The notes below the pieces were generated by a model, which saw nothing but the letters and a program-made list of their open reading frames with translations, did no database searches and had not been told where the DNA came from. A stretch of DNA of 64,000 nt, taken from contig JAQFVV010012396.1 of NCBI GenBank assembly GCA_028023455.1, positions 24,385,330 to 24,449,329 of the forward strand, read 5' to 3'. The first letter of the stretch is position 1. Every line of letters begins with the position of its first letter. Origin of the DNA: Epiperipatus broadwayi (Eukaryota > Onychophora > Udeonychophora > Euonychophora > Peripatidae). Positions 35,881 to 51,939 of this stretch are shown piece by piece. The translations under genes were made by a program, and so were the position numbers.

Positions 35881-38594
35881 TAGAAACAGAATAACTGTGG
35901 TTGAATTTGGTAATTATCAATGATATTAAGATGTTCTCCTCATTTTATTTTATTCATTAGTTATGTAATTTTTAAAAATCAGTTTATATCATAAATCTAT
36001 TTATAGATATCTTGAAAACATTTATATTTATTTAAATTAAACCATAGTACATACATATATTTTAAATTTAAAACATTTGGATATAAAATATATTGTTTTC
36101 CATTTAAACATTATTTCATCTGCAAATAGCTGAAGCACCAAAAAAATTTCTTTCTGCTTCCAAGCTTCGTAATAACAATTAAATCATCATAAAGCTGCAA
36201 TAATATGTTTAGTTTTATCTTTGCTTAACTTTTAGGAGATTCATTCATATTATTTTTCATGAATTTTAGAACTTTGATATTACTTGAGATTTTTTTATGG
36301 TCAAAAAAAAAAATTAAAAAAAAAAAATTCTCTGATTTTTTTTGGTTAATATTTCTGATAACATATACTTATTTCATTAAAAAATTACTTAAATAAATAC
36401 TAAAAGCAGACTATTTTTGAATAAAATGTAGAAAAAAAGATATTTCCATTAGAATCTACTCCCAATTTTTTTTAGATATTTTACTGCTACTTACTTAATT
36501 AAAAATATGTTTTCAAACATTGTATCTAAATATTGGCAACTGTCCTAATTTAACTCTTGAAACAATTATTTCTTTGCCCCAATTATCAGTTTGGACATAA
36601 TATTTTTATATTTAGCATATTTGATTTGTTATGGGTGACTGTCTGGTGTCAAATATCTAAAAAAATCCTAAATGTATTCAATAAGTCTTCAGTTAATGTT
36701 TTTGATAAAGTTTATTACTATTCCATTTACCAATGATTTTTTAAATATTTATGTACATTTAATTAAAAAACTGATTTGTATTATTGTTAAATGCAGTAAT
36801 GAATTTAATAGTTGTTGTCTATTAAATTAAAAACAATAATACAAATATATAATAATGTGCATTATGTTTAAAACAAACTAAATATTGAATATCATACATA
36901 TAAACAAATAAATGCACTACATAAGTTTAAATGTCTAATAATTAAAGCAAAAAGAAATAATAAAGAAAAAATACAAATACAAGTAATACAAATTGTTAGA
37001 TTAAAAAAAATAATTAGAGCTAATGAAAAATAAAATCTATTGAATAAAAGCAATTAATTCTTCTAAGAAAACAGTCTAAAATAAGCGAATACTGATTTTC
37101 ATCATGGGATTGAGACAATTCCAGAAAATCAGACGAGTATTTAAAAAGTTGATAAAATCATGAGTCCCAAGCAAAAGCCACAGAATAACATAGAATCAGA
37201 AAAAAGAACATGGTTTTAATTAATTATCCAGTGACATCCCATCTAAAGTTGGCAAATGAGAACTTTAGATTACAAAAGTCTGTTCTTACCTAAATTATGA
37301 TTTTTGTAGGCTTTTGAGTAAAACTGAATTGTAAATAATTTGTAAGCCAATTACATTATTTACTAATATTTAGTTGTATTGAACTAAACCTTAATATTAA
37401 CTTGGTAGTCATTTTATTATTAATATGATTTCTTTTGGATATTGTGAGGAGGTTACTGTTATATTTAGCATGGGTAATCATGAGAGCAAAGTCTAAATGT
37501 TTCTTGGTAGAAACTGAACTTTGCATTATTAGTATAGTAGAATGTTAGATACTATGTTTCATCTTACCAATGGAAAATATATTTGATTATTTAATGATAC
37601 TTTGACTCTTAAAAATGTTTAAATATATCATAACCAGAGATCACATAAAATGAACACTTTATGACATCAATCTACTTAGCTATCTACATTCAATTATTTC
37701 TTAAAAAATATTGTGTCTACATTATACAATAATTTTGGAATAATTAATCAATAAATTTAAAATACAACATACTTTACATTTTTAAAATAATACTAAATGT
37801 TAAGTCAAATAATACTAAAAGTTCAAAAAAATAAAAGATCTGTCAATAACAGGTAATAAGAAATTTTACATTACACATTGAATTTACAAATTATGTAATA
37901 GTAATAATAATAGTAAAATAAATCCCTTTTCCAAATCAAAAGAATCTTAAATTCATTGCTTATTCCTTCCAGTATTTTTCATGATGTACAAGAAATGTTT
38001 AAAGAATTGACTAAAGATAAAATAGAATGTAAGTAGATCTGTATCTACTTTATTTTATCTAAATTCAATTTACAACTTGTATAATTCATCTAAACTTTTA
38101 ATATCATCTTTTTTTTGTCAAACATATATCCATAATTTTAGGTTCTTTCTAAAAATAATAGACATTTTTATAAAATCAATTTAAAAAACACTTTATCAAT
38201 TCAACTTCTATTAATTTATAAACAAATAAGTAATATTTATTTTGACATGCACAAAGTCAAAAAAACGGTTGTAGTTACATTGAAAGAAGCTTTTTTATCA
38301 GCATAGTTATTTGGTACTAAATTTTATTAGTAATGCCTGAAATTTTTTCTGGTTAATATTAACTGCTATAACAATATTGTTACATTCAACATATGATTTG
38401 TTTGTGATATTGTATTTAAATAATATTTATTTATAATGTGCAAACAGTTTGAAATTAATTTGAAAGACTGAAACCTCTCACATGCCCTTTTTTAGAATGC
38501 TTGTATGATGGCCAATCAGATATAATGTTAGTTGTCTAGAGGGCTCTCAAATCATAACACAAGTCAGAGATTTTACAAGAAAAGGATGGATTCT
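35881..38594. other. AT-rich stretch, no gene seen
   Basis: Homopolymer A runs near 36304-36327. No coding frame, RNA or repeat family recognised on either strand. Confidence 0.5.
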
Positions 38595-38597
38595 ACC

Positions 38598-38611
38598 TTT
38601 TTCTTTATTTA

Positions 38612-38651
<40 letters not shown>

Positions 38652-38653
38652 GA

Positions 38654-38689
<36 letters not shown>

Positions 38690-38690
38690 C
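38598..38690. repeat. (TA)n tracts forming a hairpin
   Basis: TTTTTCTTTATTT (38598-38610) and AAATAAAGAAAAA (38645-38657) are inverse complements around a (TA)n tract. A second (TA)n follows (38658-38685). Confidence 0.8.
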
Positions 38691-42412
<3,722 letters not shown>

Positions 42413-42849
42413 CTATATATATAGTATGTTTTTGTCAATATACGTAAATAAATCAGTTTTTTTAAATAATTTTCTTTTGCATTTATCAACTGTAGGTAAA
42501 TCTCTTCTTATATTTTCAATCAACTCTTGAACTAAAGGGATTTCAAGTCTCAAGTCGTTGCTTTCAATATTCTTCAAGAAATTCATAATCACATCTTACA
42601 ACAAAAAAATTTATCCTTTTTCTTCCCATAATATTACATCCTATCAAAATTTATCCTGGATGATTTGATTTTGTTGCCTTCCCCACTGTCAAGATTAAGT
42701 TCAGGAAAGATTAATTCTTCATCACTTTTAAAAAGACAATTAATCAAAGTAAATATGTGTCAGATAGTTATTATGTTTTTCACTTGTTTCAAAGAAATGT
42801 GTTGTTCATGATTTGTCTGAATCCCTCGTATTAACTCCGCAATAATAAA
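42413..42849 (-). pseudogene. Decayed coding segment of unknown family
   Basis: On minus, one frame from 42849 reads AELIRGIQTNHEQHISLKQV, then after a TGA stop continues LINCLFKSDEELIFPELNLD and SSRINFDRM. After a further stop and a frameshift it resumes as MNFLKNIESNDLRLEIPLVQ, ELIENIRRDLPTVDKCKRKL, FKKTDLFTYIDKN, ending at a TAG at 42413. About 140 codons of mixed, charged, non-repetitive residues with only two stops and one shift is unusual in this window. I do not recognise the family. A retrocopy, a dead transposon gene or a decayed gene exon are all possible. Confidence 0.45.
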
Positions 42850-44800
42850 TTAAATCACTCTCTGACTTAAATATACTATTTAATAATAAAATGATTTTTA
42901 CTTCGCTCTTTAGATCACGAATTGTGTTGTAAAATAATTAATTATAAAGACGGGAGTTTTAAAATTAATCATTTTAAACAGTACGTAATTTCTCTTCAAT
43001 TTTTATTTTTCGATGTACCTTAGTGATGGTAAAGTTTACTAATACATGTTTATCATATTTCAATTTTTATTTTTATTTTAAATTATGGATCAGTTTTAAA
43101 TAATTCATGTAAATAACTAATAATTTCTCAATAGATGTAAACTATATGAGTGATTTTAGACCGTGGAAGACAACATAATAACACTATAGTGCATTATACT
43201 CTCTTTTTATTTTAAAACAATAAGAACAAAAATAATTTTTTACAAGAAAAAATATATATACTGACCTATAATAAGATCCACCACTGGAAGCTAATAAGAT
43301 GATTTTTATATATGAGCATTAATTATAATCAATAAGCTAATTTTAGCCCGAGAAATATTAATTTTTACTTTTTTGTAGCATATTAGTTAGCTGTTCAAAA
43401 ATTAAATGATGTATTTTAAGCATTTTTTTTTTTTATGTTGAGAATGAAGTGAAAAAAATAAATACATTTTATTCTCTAAATCATTAAGATTAATAAAAAG
43501 TCAATTATTATGAGTCTTTTATACTATTAATAATATTTCAGCCTTAATAATCATAATAAGATTGTGTGTTTGGTAATTTACATTGTTTTTCTTTAATTTT
43601 ATGCATTATAATTCTGACACAAGTGTGTATTAAAATATAAAGTAAGAAACCCTTTTATATTGTTATAGTAAAATTATCAGAACCGATTTAGTATACTAAG
43701 ATATTTTCACTTTGACATTACAAGAAAATTACAATTAATTGTGGGTCACATTCAAGCAGCAGATGATAGCATTTTTAGTCATTTTTACTTAAGGATTACT
43801 CTACATTAAAAATGTGACTGGATCTACAAAAATAATTTAAAATAACATGTGTGGTAAGATATTATCAGGTCATTGTAATGTATAGTCTCAATAAAGGAAT
43901 AACAAATATTCTTAACTAGTTTTTGAATAATTATGAACAATTTAACTCATGATCTATAATTTATTCAAGCTGGAAATTGGGAAATATATGCAAATTAAAA
44001 TTTGTCACAAAATAATATATTTACATATATTTTTTAGTTTGTATATATAAAATCTGTGCATGTTTTCACTTAGTTTATTTATTAATATATTTTTGCATGG
44101 CATATTTGAGTTTGAAAATAATATCCTTGTATATGCTCTAGCTTAGTTTACATAAAAATAGCTTTATGTATGTCATAGGATAGTCTGAGATGAAGTTCAG
44201 TAAAATTTATTGCTACCTAACATTGATTAACAGGGGCTAACTTCTACAGTAATGCTTACCATGGAGTTTCCACTTCTTTGGTATTCTGCTTTTCTTTGAA
44301 TCATTGCACTTTCTTTCATGTAACATTCAGTTTATAATCTTATATCCTATTATTAAATGGAGTTATTATTTCTGGAACCATAATGCTTCTGACATATTTT
44401 TATTTCAATGCATAATGTACACATATCATAATTCCTATATTAGATTGTGCAACAATCCATGTATAAAGAATTGTTTATTTTTTATTATTCTTTTATTGAT
44501 TAGGTCTTTGACTCATCATGGTTTGAAAAACTTTATTCACTTTTAGGTAATTTCATTTTTATAGACAACTGTCAGACTAATCACTAGATTTATTCCTTCT
44601 TTGAAGATTTTACGTTATTGTCAAATAGGCTTTCAGGTATCTGACTTTACAATGATTTTTTAGACTTCTTCTTTTGAACCTGATTAATATTGGAAGTGAT
44701 TCCTGAGGTAGTCAATGTTGCATTCAATCTTCCACTTGAGGGAATAGTGCTTTCCTACATTGATCCTTTCCTCTATTTTCTATGCTACATTTTCTGACTG
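42850..44800. other. AT-rich stretch, no gene seen
   Basis: An 80-codon frame at 44304-44546 is unsupported. Nothing else recognised. Confidence 0.5.
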
Positions 44801-45040
44801 GTGATCAGAAGAATCACTTTATATCTTCCCTGTTTTCTACTGGTTGATGTCTTGTTAATTATTTTTTGTTGGCTACTTCTGATATTTATAGCTATGGCAA
44901 TTGAAAAGGAACTTCCTTCTAAAGTAATATTTGAAAATAGTGAAGCACATATCTGTATGAATGCCACAAGTTCTAATCATGATAATAATACCAAAACCAA
45001 TTTTTTGAACAAAATGGATGAAATGTTTTTAATTATCTAA
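44801..45040 (+). other. Open frame with a hydrophobic stretch, unidentified
   Basis: The frame opens without an ATG directly after a stop. It reads a strongly hydrophobic run (FLLVDVLLIIFCWLLLIFIA) followed by a polar stretch (AIEKELPSKVIFENSEAHIC) with NAT and Asn-rich residues. The pattern of a membrane segment and then an ectodomain could be chance in T-rich DNA or a decayed exon. A minus-strand frame overlaps. Low confidence. Confidence 0.12.
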
Positions 45041-45278
45041 TTTTCATTTTTGTGAAAATGCATTTTTATTTTTTCTTCCCCCCCCCAAAAAAAAAATAAG
45101 TTTTTTAAATTTATAAAATCATATTAGTAATATATCCCATATGATTTCATTTTGCAGGGTGTAGTTAGTTATGGTGATCATCTACTTTCTATTTGACATA
45201 ATTTATAGGTGAAATATAATTTCTGTTGTTTGTACCAATTCTGTTGCAGTTAGACTCAATAAAATGTTGCAAAATAAT

Positions 45279-45298
45279 TTAGCATATTTATTTATAAA

Positions 45299-45333
<35 letters not shown>

Positions 45334-45356
45334 TTTTAGCATATTTATTTATAAAC

Positions 45357-45392
<36 letters not shown>
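45279..45392. repeat. Tandem duplication of a (TA)n-containing unit
   Basis: TTTAGCATATTTATTTATAA followed by ACC and (TA)n occurs twice in succession (from about 45279 and about 45337). A C7-A9 run lies upstream near 45080. Confidence 0.85.
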
Positions 45393-45395
<3 letters not shown>

Positions 45396-45468
45396 CTGTG
45401 CCATCTTGGTCTAGATTTTAAACTGAAATCATTTTGTTCCTAAAAATAAAATATTTCTTACTTTATTT

Positions 45469-46409
45469 TAATTATTTTAAAAGATCACACAATCACTATC
45501 TCTTCTGCTAGCAGATAACTTATTAAACAGGCAAAATCTCCATACAGTAGTGTCACCCTATGCCAACCAGAGTAATCAATGGATGACAGAAGGCTTGTGC
45601 ATAAAATCCCCATCTAGTGCCGCCTCATCCAATATCCCCAGACTAGTTTCTGGCCTGTGGCCTTCATCTGTGAGGAATATTGGATCTGAGAGCATTGCAG
45701 CTAGATCTTAGGATCTAATGCAACCCTCCAGCAGCCATCTTTTATCTCTACTTAACTACAAAACTATGAGAATGAAATTGAAAACACAATAATATTTTTA
45801 ATCTAAGCTAGTCTAGGAATATTGAATGAGTAGGCAGTATATGGGGATTTATGCACATGCCTTCTGGCATTCATTGATTATTCTGGTTGGACCAGAGTGG
45901 CACTACTGTATAGAGAGTTTTGCCTGTTTAATAACAGTTATGTGCTAGCATAAGAGATAGTGATCATATGATATTTAGTTGTTTAACACCAAACCTGTCA
46001 AATAAGATAGTGGTGGCTATGGTTGTTAAAGAGACACAGACACCAAAATATATGGGTGCTGAACTCAGTTTAGACCCATATGTCTATATAAGCTGTTGAG
46101 CTTAGATTAAAAATATTATATTATTATGTTTTTAATTTCATTCCCATAGTTTTGTTATTAAGTAGAGTTAAAAGGTAGCTGCTGGAGGGTTACATTAGAT
46201 CCTAAGATCTAGGCACAGTGCTCTTCAGATCCAAGGCTCCTCACTGATGAAGACCACACGCAAGAAACTAATCTGGAGATGTTGGATGAGTAGGCACTAA
46301 ATGGGAAGTTTATGCACAAGCCTTCTGGCATCTATTTATTACTCTGGTTGGCACAGGATGGCACTACTGTATGGAGAGTTTAGCTTATTTAATTAATTAT
46401 TTTAAAAGA
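45469..46409 (-). mobile_element. PAL1, complete copy with extra arm and 16-bp TSD
   Basis: Body 45485-46393, flanked by exact direct repeats TAATTATTTTAAAAGA (45469-45484 and 46394-46409). The unpaired tail is at the left end (CACAATCACTATCTCTTCTG), then a full arm starting AAACAGGCAAAATCTCCATA. Next come a partial inverted arm with its own tail (ending about 46000) and a second, full inverted arm. So three arms are present, as at 33.2 kb. Its termini coincide with those of the copies at 19.8 and 53.9 kb. Confidence 0.78.
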
Positions 46410-46776
46410 ATCAATAGATTAAAATATTACTAAATAGTTATTGATAATCCATCATAATATGAAATAACATTAATAAATTTTAAATTAAATTTTTTTAAAC
46501 AGATAGTATATCAAATTGTATATCATAATAAAGTTAATATTTTATTATTAGAAAAATTTAATAGAATAAAATATGTATTGATAAATTTCTACAGATGATT
46601 TTGTTAAAATTAAGCATAAACATAAAAGTTATTTTAATAGAATGTACATTTTAAAATATATTTTTGGTATATCTAATGTTCTAATTTGAAGGTTTTATTA
46701 TTTTATAATTACACAATTAAAATAATTTATATATTTTTTTAATCAGTACTGTTAAAAGCATTGTAAAAGTCATTAA
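46410..46776. other. AT-rich stretch, no feature seen
   Basis: Nothing recognised. Confidence 0.5.
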
Positions 46777-46822
46777 AACAGGCAAAACTCTCCATAAGAA
46801 ATAGAGATCATGTGATGTTCAT
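46777..46822 (+). repeat. PAL1 deletion derivative, both ends only
   Basis: AAAACAGGCAAAACTCTCCAT (given in part) is joined directly to AAGAAATAGAGATCATGTGA. That is the first 20 bp of the left arm fused to the unpaired tail, with all internal sequence missing. It supports AAACAGG and the GATCATGTGATG tail as the real element ends. Confidence 0.6.
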
Positions 46823-47147
46823 TGTAAAACTCTATAAACCAAACTGATATATATATATATATACAAAACAGTTTTAATTAAATATATATTTATATTATAT
46901 ATATATATATATTGTACCCTCACTTCTCGATATATGATATAATTTAAAATATGACTAGCTCAATTAAATCATTATGCTCGGCTAAAATATGTACAACTAT
47001 CTTTAATATATTTTATAATATTATAACTTGTCAGATTTATTACAAACTTATCAAAAATTAATATAGTTCAATATTATATACTAATTAAATAAATATTTAC
47101 TAAATCATGAGACTGTGAAGTGAAGTTACAATTGGTAATTGGACTTA

Positions 47148-47241
47148 CATTGAGTCAATGTCTTTCCAAGACATTGTCTCAATGGCATAAGAATACTAAT
47201 ACTTCTAACTATCTCATTACTAACTCTACAGCACTCTTATG
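47148..47241 (-). ncRNA. Two adjacent conserved hairpins near the 3' end of copy B
   Basis: On minus: CATAAGAGTGCT pairs with AGTATTCTTATG (47241-47186). CATTGAG then CAATGTCTT pairs with AAGACATTG then CTCAATG (47184-47148), a nearly perfect 16-bp stem. The counterpart in copy A is 29347-29440, with a compensatory change in the second stem. Confidence 0.55.
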
Positions 47242-47754
47242 ACTTTTATAAATGAACTATCTTTCACAATAATAGATAAATAAATTTCAATATATTGTTA
47301 AGAAAATATAATTAAAATGATCTCAGGTTCTTCTAATTATCTTAAAGTAATAATAATTCATGTAGATAGGAATGATAAGGGATTTAATATCAAACCTAAA
47401 TACACCTAACTTATTCTAATAATAATCACTAACAATAATAATCTTTAGGGTATATCTTAATCTTATCTATTGGGTTATACTTTTAATCATTAAGAAAATA
47501 AGTAAATCATATACATGTCTTTCATTTCCATATAATATCTTAATTTTAAAATAGATCAAAATCTTCTAATTTAACAATTTGTGGCAATAAATAATATTAT
47601 ACTCTTATATTGTGCATTATAATTACTCTATGACCATTGTAATATTATATGTTAATGTCAATCAATTTCTATAAGTTATATTATGAAAATATTGTGTTTC
47701 TTTCTCAAATAACAAAATAATAAATTCATATTGTGCAAATATTATGTACATTCA

Positions 47755-47829
47755 AATTATCTGTTGTCAAATGCTGTGGTGTAAAATAATGAATTCAACA
47801 CATCTTTTAAACAACTTAACAAATTTATT
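47755..47829 (-). terminator. Poly(A) signal of copy B
   Basis: On minus, AATAAA (47829-47824) is followed by GATGTGTTGAATTC and the conserved TTTGACAACAGATAATTTGAA block. Position and order match copy A. Confidence 0.5.
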
Positions 47830-49911
47830 TACATCCACTTTAACAAATAATTTATTTACACTATTTACATTTAAATGGAACTAAAGAAAATAAACAAAAA
47901 AAAAAAAATAAGAAAAATAATAATACAAGATTTTTACACTGTTACTATTTCCATAACCATAAGTAGATAATTTATACATTTCTGAAATTTTCTATCAATA
48001 ATATTCAATTACATTTATGACTTCAATTTTAATAAACATTACTTGTTATCAATTAATATAAGAAAAGGTTTTATGTAAGATATCATTCATGTAGCATGTA
48101 TGTAAATAAACAAACTTTAATAATTAAAAATGCTATTTCACATAAGACCTACTGTTATTTATATTGTAATGTATAAGGCTGTATTACATTTATTATCAGT
48201 ATGACTCAAATATTAATTAATGTATCAACTGATATAACTTTGCAGTATAACAACAATTATTGACTATCACTGTTTATTTCATTCCGATATAATGTTATAC
48301 TACATGTCTTATCAAAATATGCAATACGTATATGTATTTTTAAAAAATAATATTTAAAATTATTCAACAATTTCAAATTTGACAAAGTATTATGTTAAAT
48401 AAAATTCTATGATTCTTTTCCATTTCAAAATATTACACTTTTACTTGTTATTCCTATTTCCTCCTAATAAACTTCTATCTACAAATATCATTTTAACCTT
48501 ATTTAATTTCAGAAAAACAAATGACCAATTTCAAAAACAAAAAAAAAAAAATATAATAACGATCTAAACTCTCTTATACCTCATCCTCTATATACAATAA
48601 GCCTTCAATCAAGATATATATTTTTATATAAAATTAACTTACTTATCTAACAAAAAAAAAAAAAAAATATATAGACTTTATATACTTCTTACTAACTTGA
48701 AAAGAAAATAAATAACTAACGCTAATAAAATATCTAATTCCTAATATGGTGATAGAAAACATTAAAATTTATTCACGAAAGAATCATATAATTATTTCTA
48801 GGTTTTCATATTACGTTGTACTAAATTTATATCATCAATTTAAAATATGCATATTAAAATAAAACTGCTATTATTCATCTTGTGCGTGTATATTATTTAA
48901 ACATTAATACATTCATTCAATAATCATATAACATTTGGTTGATCTAAAGAAAACATAGTAAATACATCAAATTATTATTATTATTACACAATTTTACCAT
49001 AAATGATACTTCAATGTCCAGTCCGTCACACGATGTCTTCCAAGATTTCAGTTTTACAAAATAATTTCACATTTACACTCAACAATTATTCTTTAAAATA
49101 TTACGTGTTGTATAATTATAAAATAAACTTTATGCAATAAAAATTATATTAATATTTAGTTATTACTTTTAAAAATGTAAATGTACCTTTCCTATCTTTC
49201 AATAAATTAATAATTAATTAAATATTTATGTTAGTTAATAAATAAAAAATATTACATAACATCCAACGGTGTCTTCATTCACTATCATTGTTCTTTTTCC
49301 TAGGCACAAAGTTTCACCAAACATTACTTCCTTTTCCGGTACATCACGTGTTTTTTTAAAAGTTTTTATGAAAAAAATGAAAAAACGTTCTTTTTTTTAA
49401 AATAACGAAAAAGTCAGTTCCATCATAAGAATAAAATAATAATTAAAATAGTTTATGGAATCCGGATTCATTTCTTTTAAAGATGGAAAAAAAAAAAATA
49501 TTATTTAAAAGTTATTATTTTTAGCATTAGTCTATAATTTATAAGTTCTTGTTTAATTATTTTAATTGATTTGGATATCCACATGTATATTTGCGCATTC
49601 CGTAACAGATATTTAGGTAAGATTATTTTTAAAGTCTTTTATACGAGCAGCGTTCAGACTTTAATAATATAATAAATTTTATATAGGTATTTCTTTACCC
49701 ATTAAATCTCCACTTTATTTGCCTTTTAAAATTGTCAGAATTTAGTCTTTTATACCATAAAGACTTAACAAGGCAAATATTTTTATAATCATTATTATTT
49801 ACCATCTTTACTAAGATCTATACTTAGATTTACAATTTATAAATACTTGCTTCATAAAGAAGTATTTCTCATTTTTTTTCAAATATCTATTTTATAAAAA
49901 ATTAACTACCA

Positions 49912-50043
49912 TTAGCTTTTAAATTTATACAAAGTCCAACGTATTACTGTTAGGCATCGAATAACTCTCCTAGTCAATCCAGCGTTTGTTAAATTTTCAG
50001 TATAAAGTCTCCAATATATTTTATCCTCATACGATGTCCTCAT
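49912..50043 (-). other. Small open frame after the copy B promoter
   Basis: 43 codons beginning MRTSYEDKIYWRLYTENLTN and ending TAA at 49914-49912. It aligns without gaps to the start of the 26562-26774 frame in copy A. The inference of coding is weak, because nucleotide identity is about the same as expected for the surrounding diverged DNA. Confidence 0.2.
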
Positions 50044-50245
50044 GATTATTTGATAGTAAATTGAGCTTCAATAAGGAAACGATCAATAGGGAACTACAAT
50101 AAATTAACACTGCATATTTATCGGTAACTTTTATGAATTATTTTTAAAAACTACTCTCTTATAATTTTAAAACGATTTTGAGAGCGTCTATAATCACTTA
50201 GCTATTTTTAATAGCACCTTTACTTTAAGAATTTCAATCACAAGT

Positions 50246-50301
50246 CCCCTCCGAACAATTGAACCTTGATTTTATACCAGAAGAAAACTCCCACTTGATT
50301 G
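50246..50301 (-). promoter_or_regulatory. CCAAT-TATA promoter of copy B
   Basis: On minus, CCAAT (50301-50297) and TATAAAA (50276-50270) are followed by TTCAATTGTTCGGAGGGGAC. Layout and spacing agree with copy A. Confidence 0.6.
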
Positions 50302-51328
50302 GTGAGTTAAACAATCAACTTGCTAGCTTATTTACATATTTTACCAACAAGACAGAATTAAAAATAAATAATGACGTATTTAATATTTATTATTTATCAC
50401 ATTATAAAATTCTTAAATTAATCTTTATCATTTATTTAAATCCATTAAACATTTTTTTAAAATATATTTTCTTACTTAATTTCACTTTTAACTTTTATAA
50501 GATTATTTTTATAAACAAACTAAGTCTATTTTTATTCGTTATGTTTTAAAGCAGTATTTTAAAAATTAGATTTAATATTTCACATTAATTATCTTTATTT
50601 TATTTCATGATAGCCAAAATAATATTTATAAATTTTATAACAGAATTTTTAAAATAGCTTTGCAACTTTACTAAAAAAAAACTCCCAAGCATGTGTGTAC
50701 GTGTTTAATTAACATCTGTTTTTTTTTACAACAGAGCTACAGACGCTTGTAATAATCTAAAAATAAACTAACAATTCATTTTTTTAAAAATAAATATTTT
50801 TAAAATAAATAATATCTTCCAACAATTTTAAAATAATAATTCGATATTATTAAAATCAAACATTAATCTTCTATTATGTATTACTAATAATTAAAATATT
50901 TATATTCATTTATTAAATATTAATTTTTATCAACAATAAATATAGGCATTTAATTTTAACTTGTCTTTTAAAACTTTAACTTTAAACATTTATTTATTAA
51001 ATTTATTAATGCAGTATTGATCATGGCCAGTTTTTCCCAACCATATACTATTATCACTCCTATTGAAATGTCTCTCTCAAACATCAGCACAATTTTTACA
51101 TATCAAACACTCATGAATTACTTTAATTACACTTTTTAAAAGATTGTTATAAACAAAATTAAAATCATATAGCTAAATATATCTTAAATTTAAATTTTTT
51201 TAAATAAATGGATACAACAATTTATGGAGACCCATATAAAAGGGCACAATATATATATATATATATATATAAACTCTATAAACCAAACTGATATATATAT
51301 ATATATACAAAACAGTTTTAATTAAATA

Positions 51329-51844
51329 ACATTTAGATTAAACAAAGTAATTTACAAATGACTGCTGAAGTTTTAAGTAAGAAACTAAAATCTTTTTTTT
51401 AATTGTATTATTTATGCTTAAAATGACATGTATTATTTATCAGGTAGAAAAAATTAAAATTTCAATAAGAACAAAAGTATTAGAAAGTAATTAGTTAAAT
51501 AAAAATTGTTTTTATAAGTAATGTATAATACTTTTTATACTTATTGTGCATTTTAATTCTGTATATAGTGCAGGTTTTTTTTTAATTTTCTCTAAATAAA
51601 GTTTGCATTTAATTTTTTGGAAAGTTTAATTTGGTTTACTTGGAAAAAGATTTTACATCTTTAACATGCATGGAATGTTATTTATAGATTGTAGTATAAG
51701 AATACTAAATGAAAATTTATGGGAGTATACCATATTTTTTTACTTATTATAATTGCAATTTAATGATTTACAGCATGTTAATATTTTTAATTACATAATG
51801 GATAAAACTTTTACAGCACAATGTATTTTGCTCACTATTATTAA
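51329..51844. other. AT-rich stretch, no feature seen
   Basis: Nothing recognised. Confidence 0.5.
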
Positions 51845-51928
51845 GATTTGTTAGTTAACTTTAGATTTATAGGATTTGTTAGTTAACTTTAGATTTATAG
51901 GATTTGTTATTTAACTTTAGATTTAGAG
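51845..51928. repeat. 28-bp tandem repeat, three copies
   Basis: Unit GATTTGTTAGTTAACTTTAG plus ATTTATAG. Copies one and two are identical and the third has two changes. Confidence 0.95.
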
Positions 51929-51939
51929 CATTTGTAAGG

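Larger units (their letters stand above)
46827..51328 (-). mobile_element. 4.3-kb TA-bounded element, copy B, with 58-bp flanking duplication
   Basis: On plus the body runs from TGTACCC (about 46913) to GGGCACA (about 51248), the inverse of copy A. The 58-bp sequence from AAACTCTATAAACCAAACTG to GTTTTAATTAAATA is present identically at 46827-46884 and 51271-51328, including its internal (TA)8. Extra (TA)n separates each flank from the body. The flank differs from the copy A flank, so both are independent insertions. Copies A and B differ at roughly a third of positions by eye, yet their flanks are almost unchanged. Two sub-families inserted recently explains this better than one old duplication. 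Confidence 0.75.

Noticed and set aside
50259-50549. 96-codon plus-strand frame
   Set aside because: It is antisense to the copy B promoter region, is rich in I, N, F and K, and I could find no counterpart in copy A.
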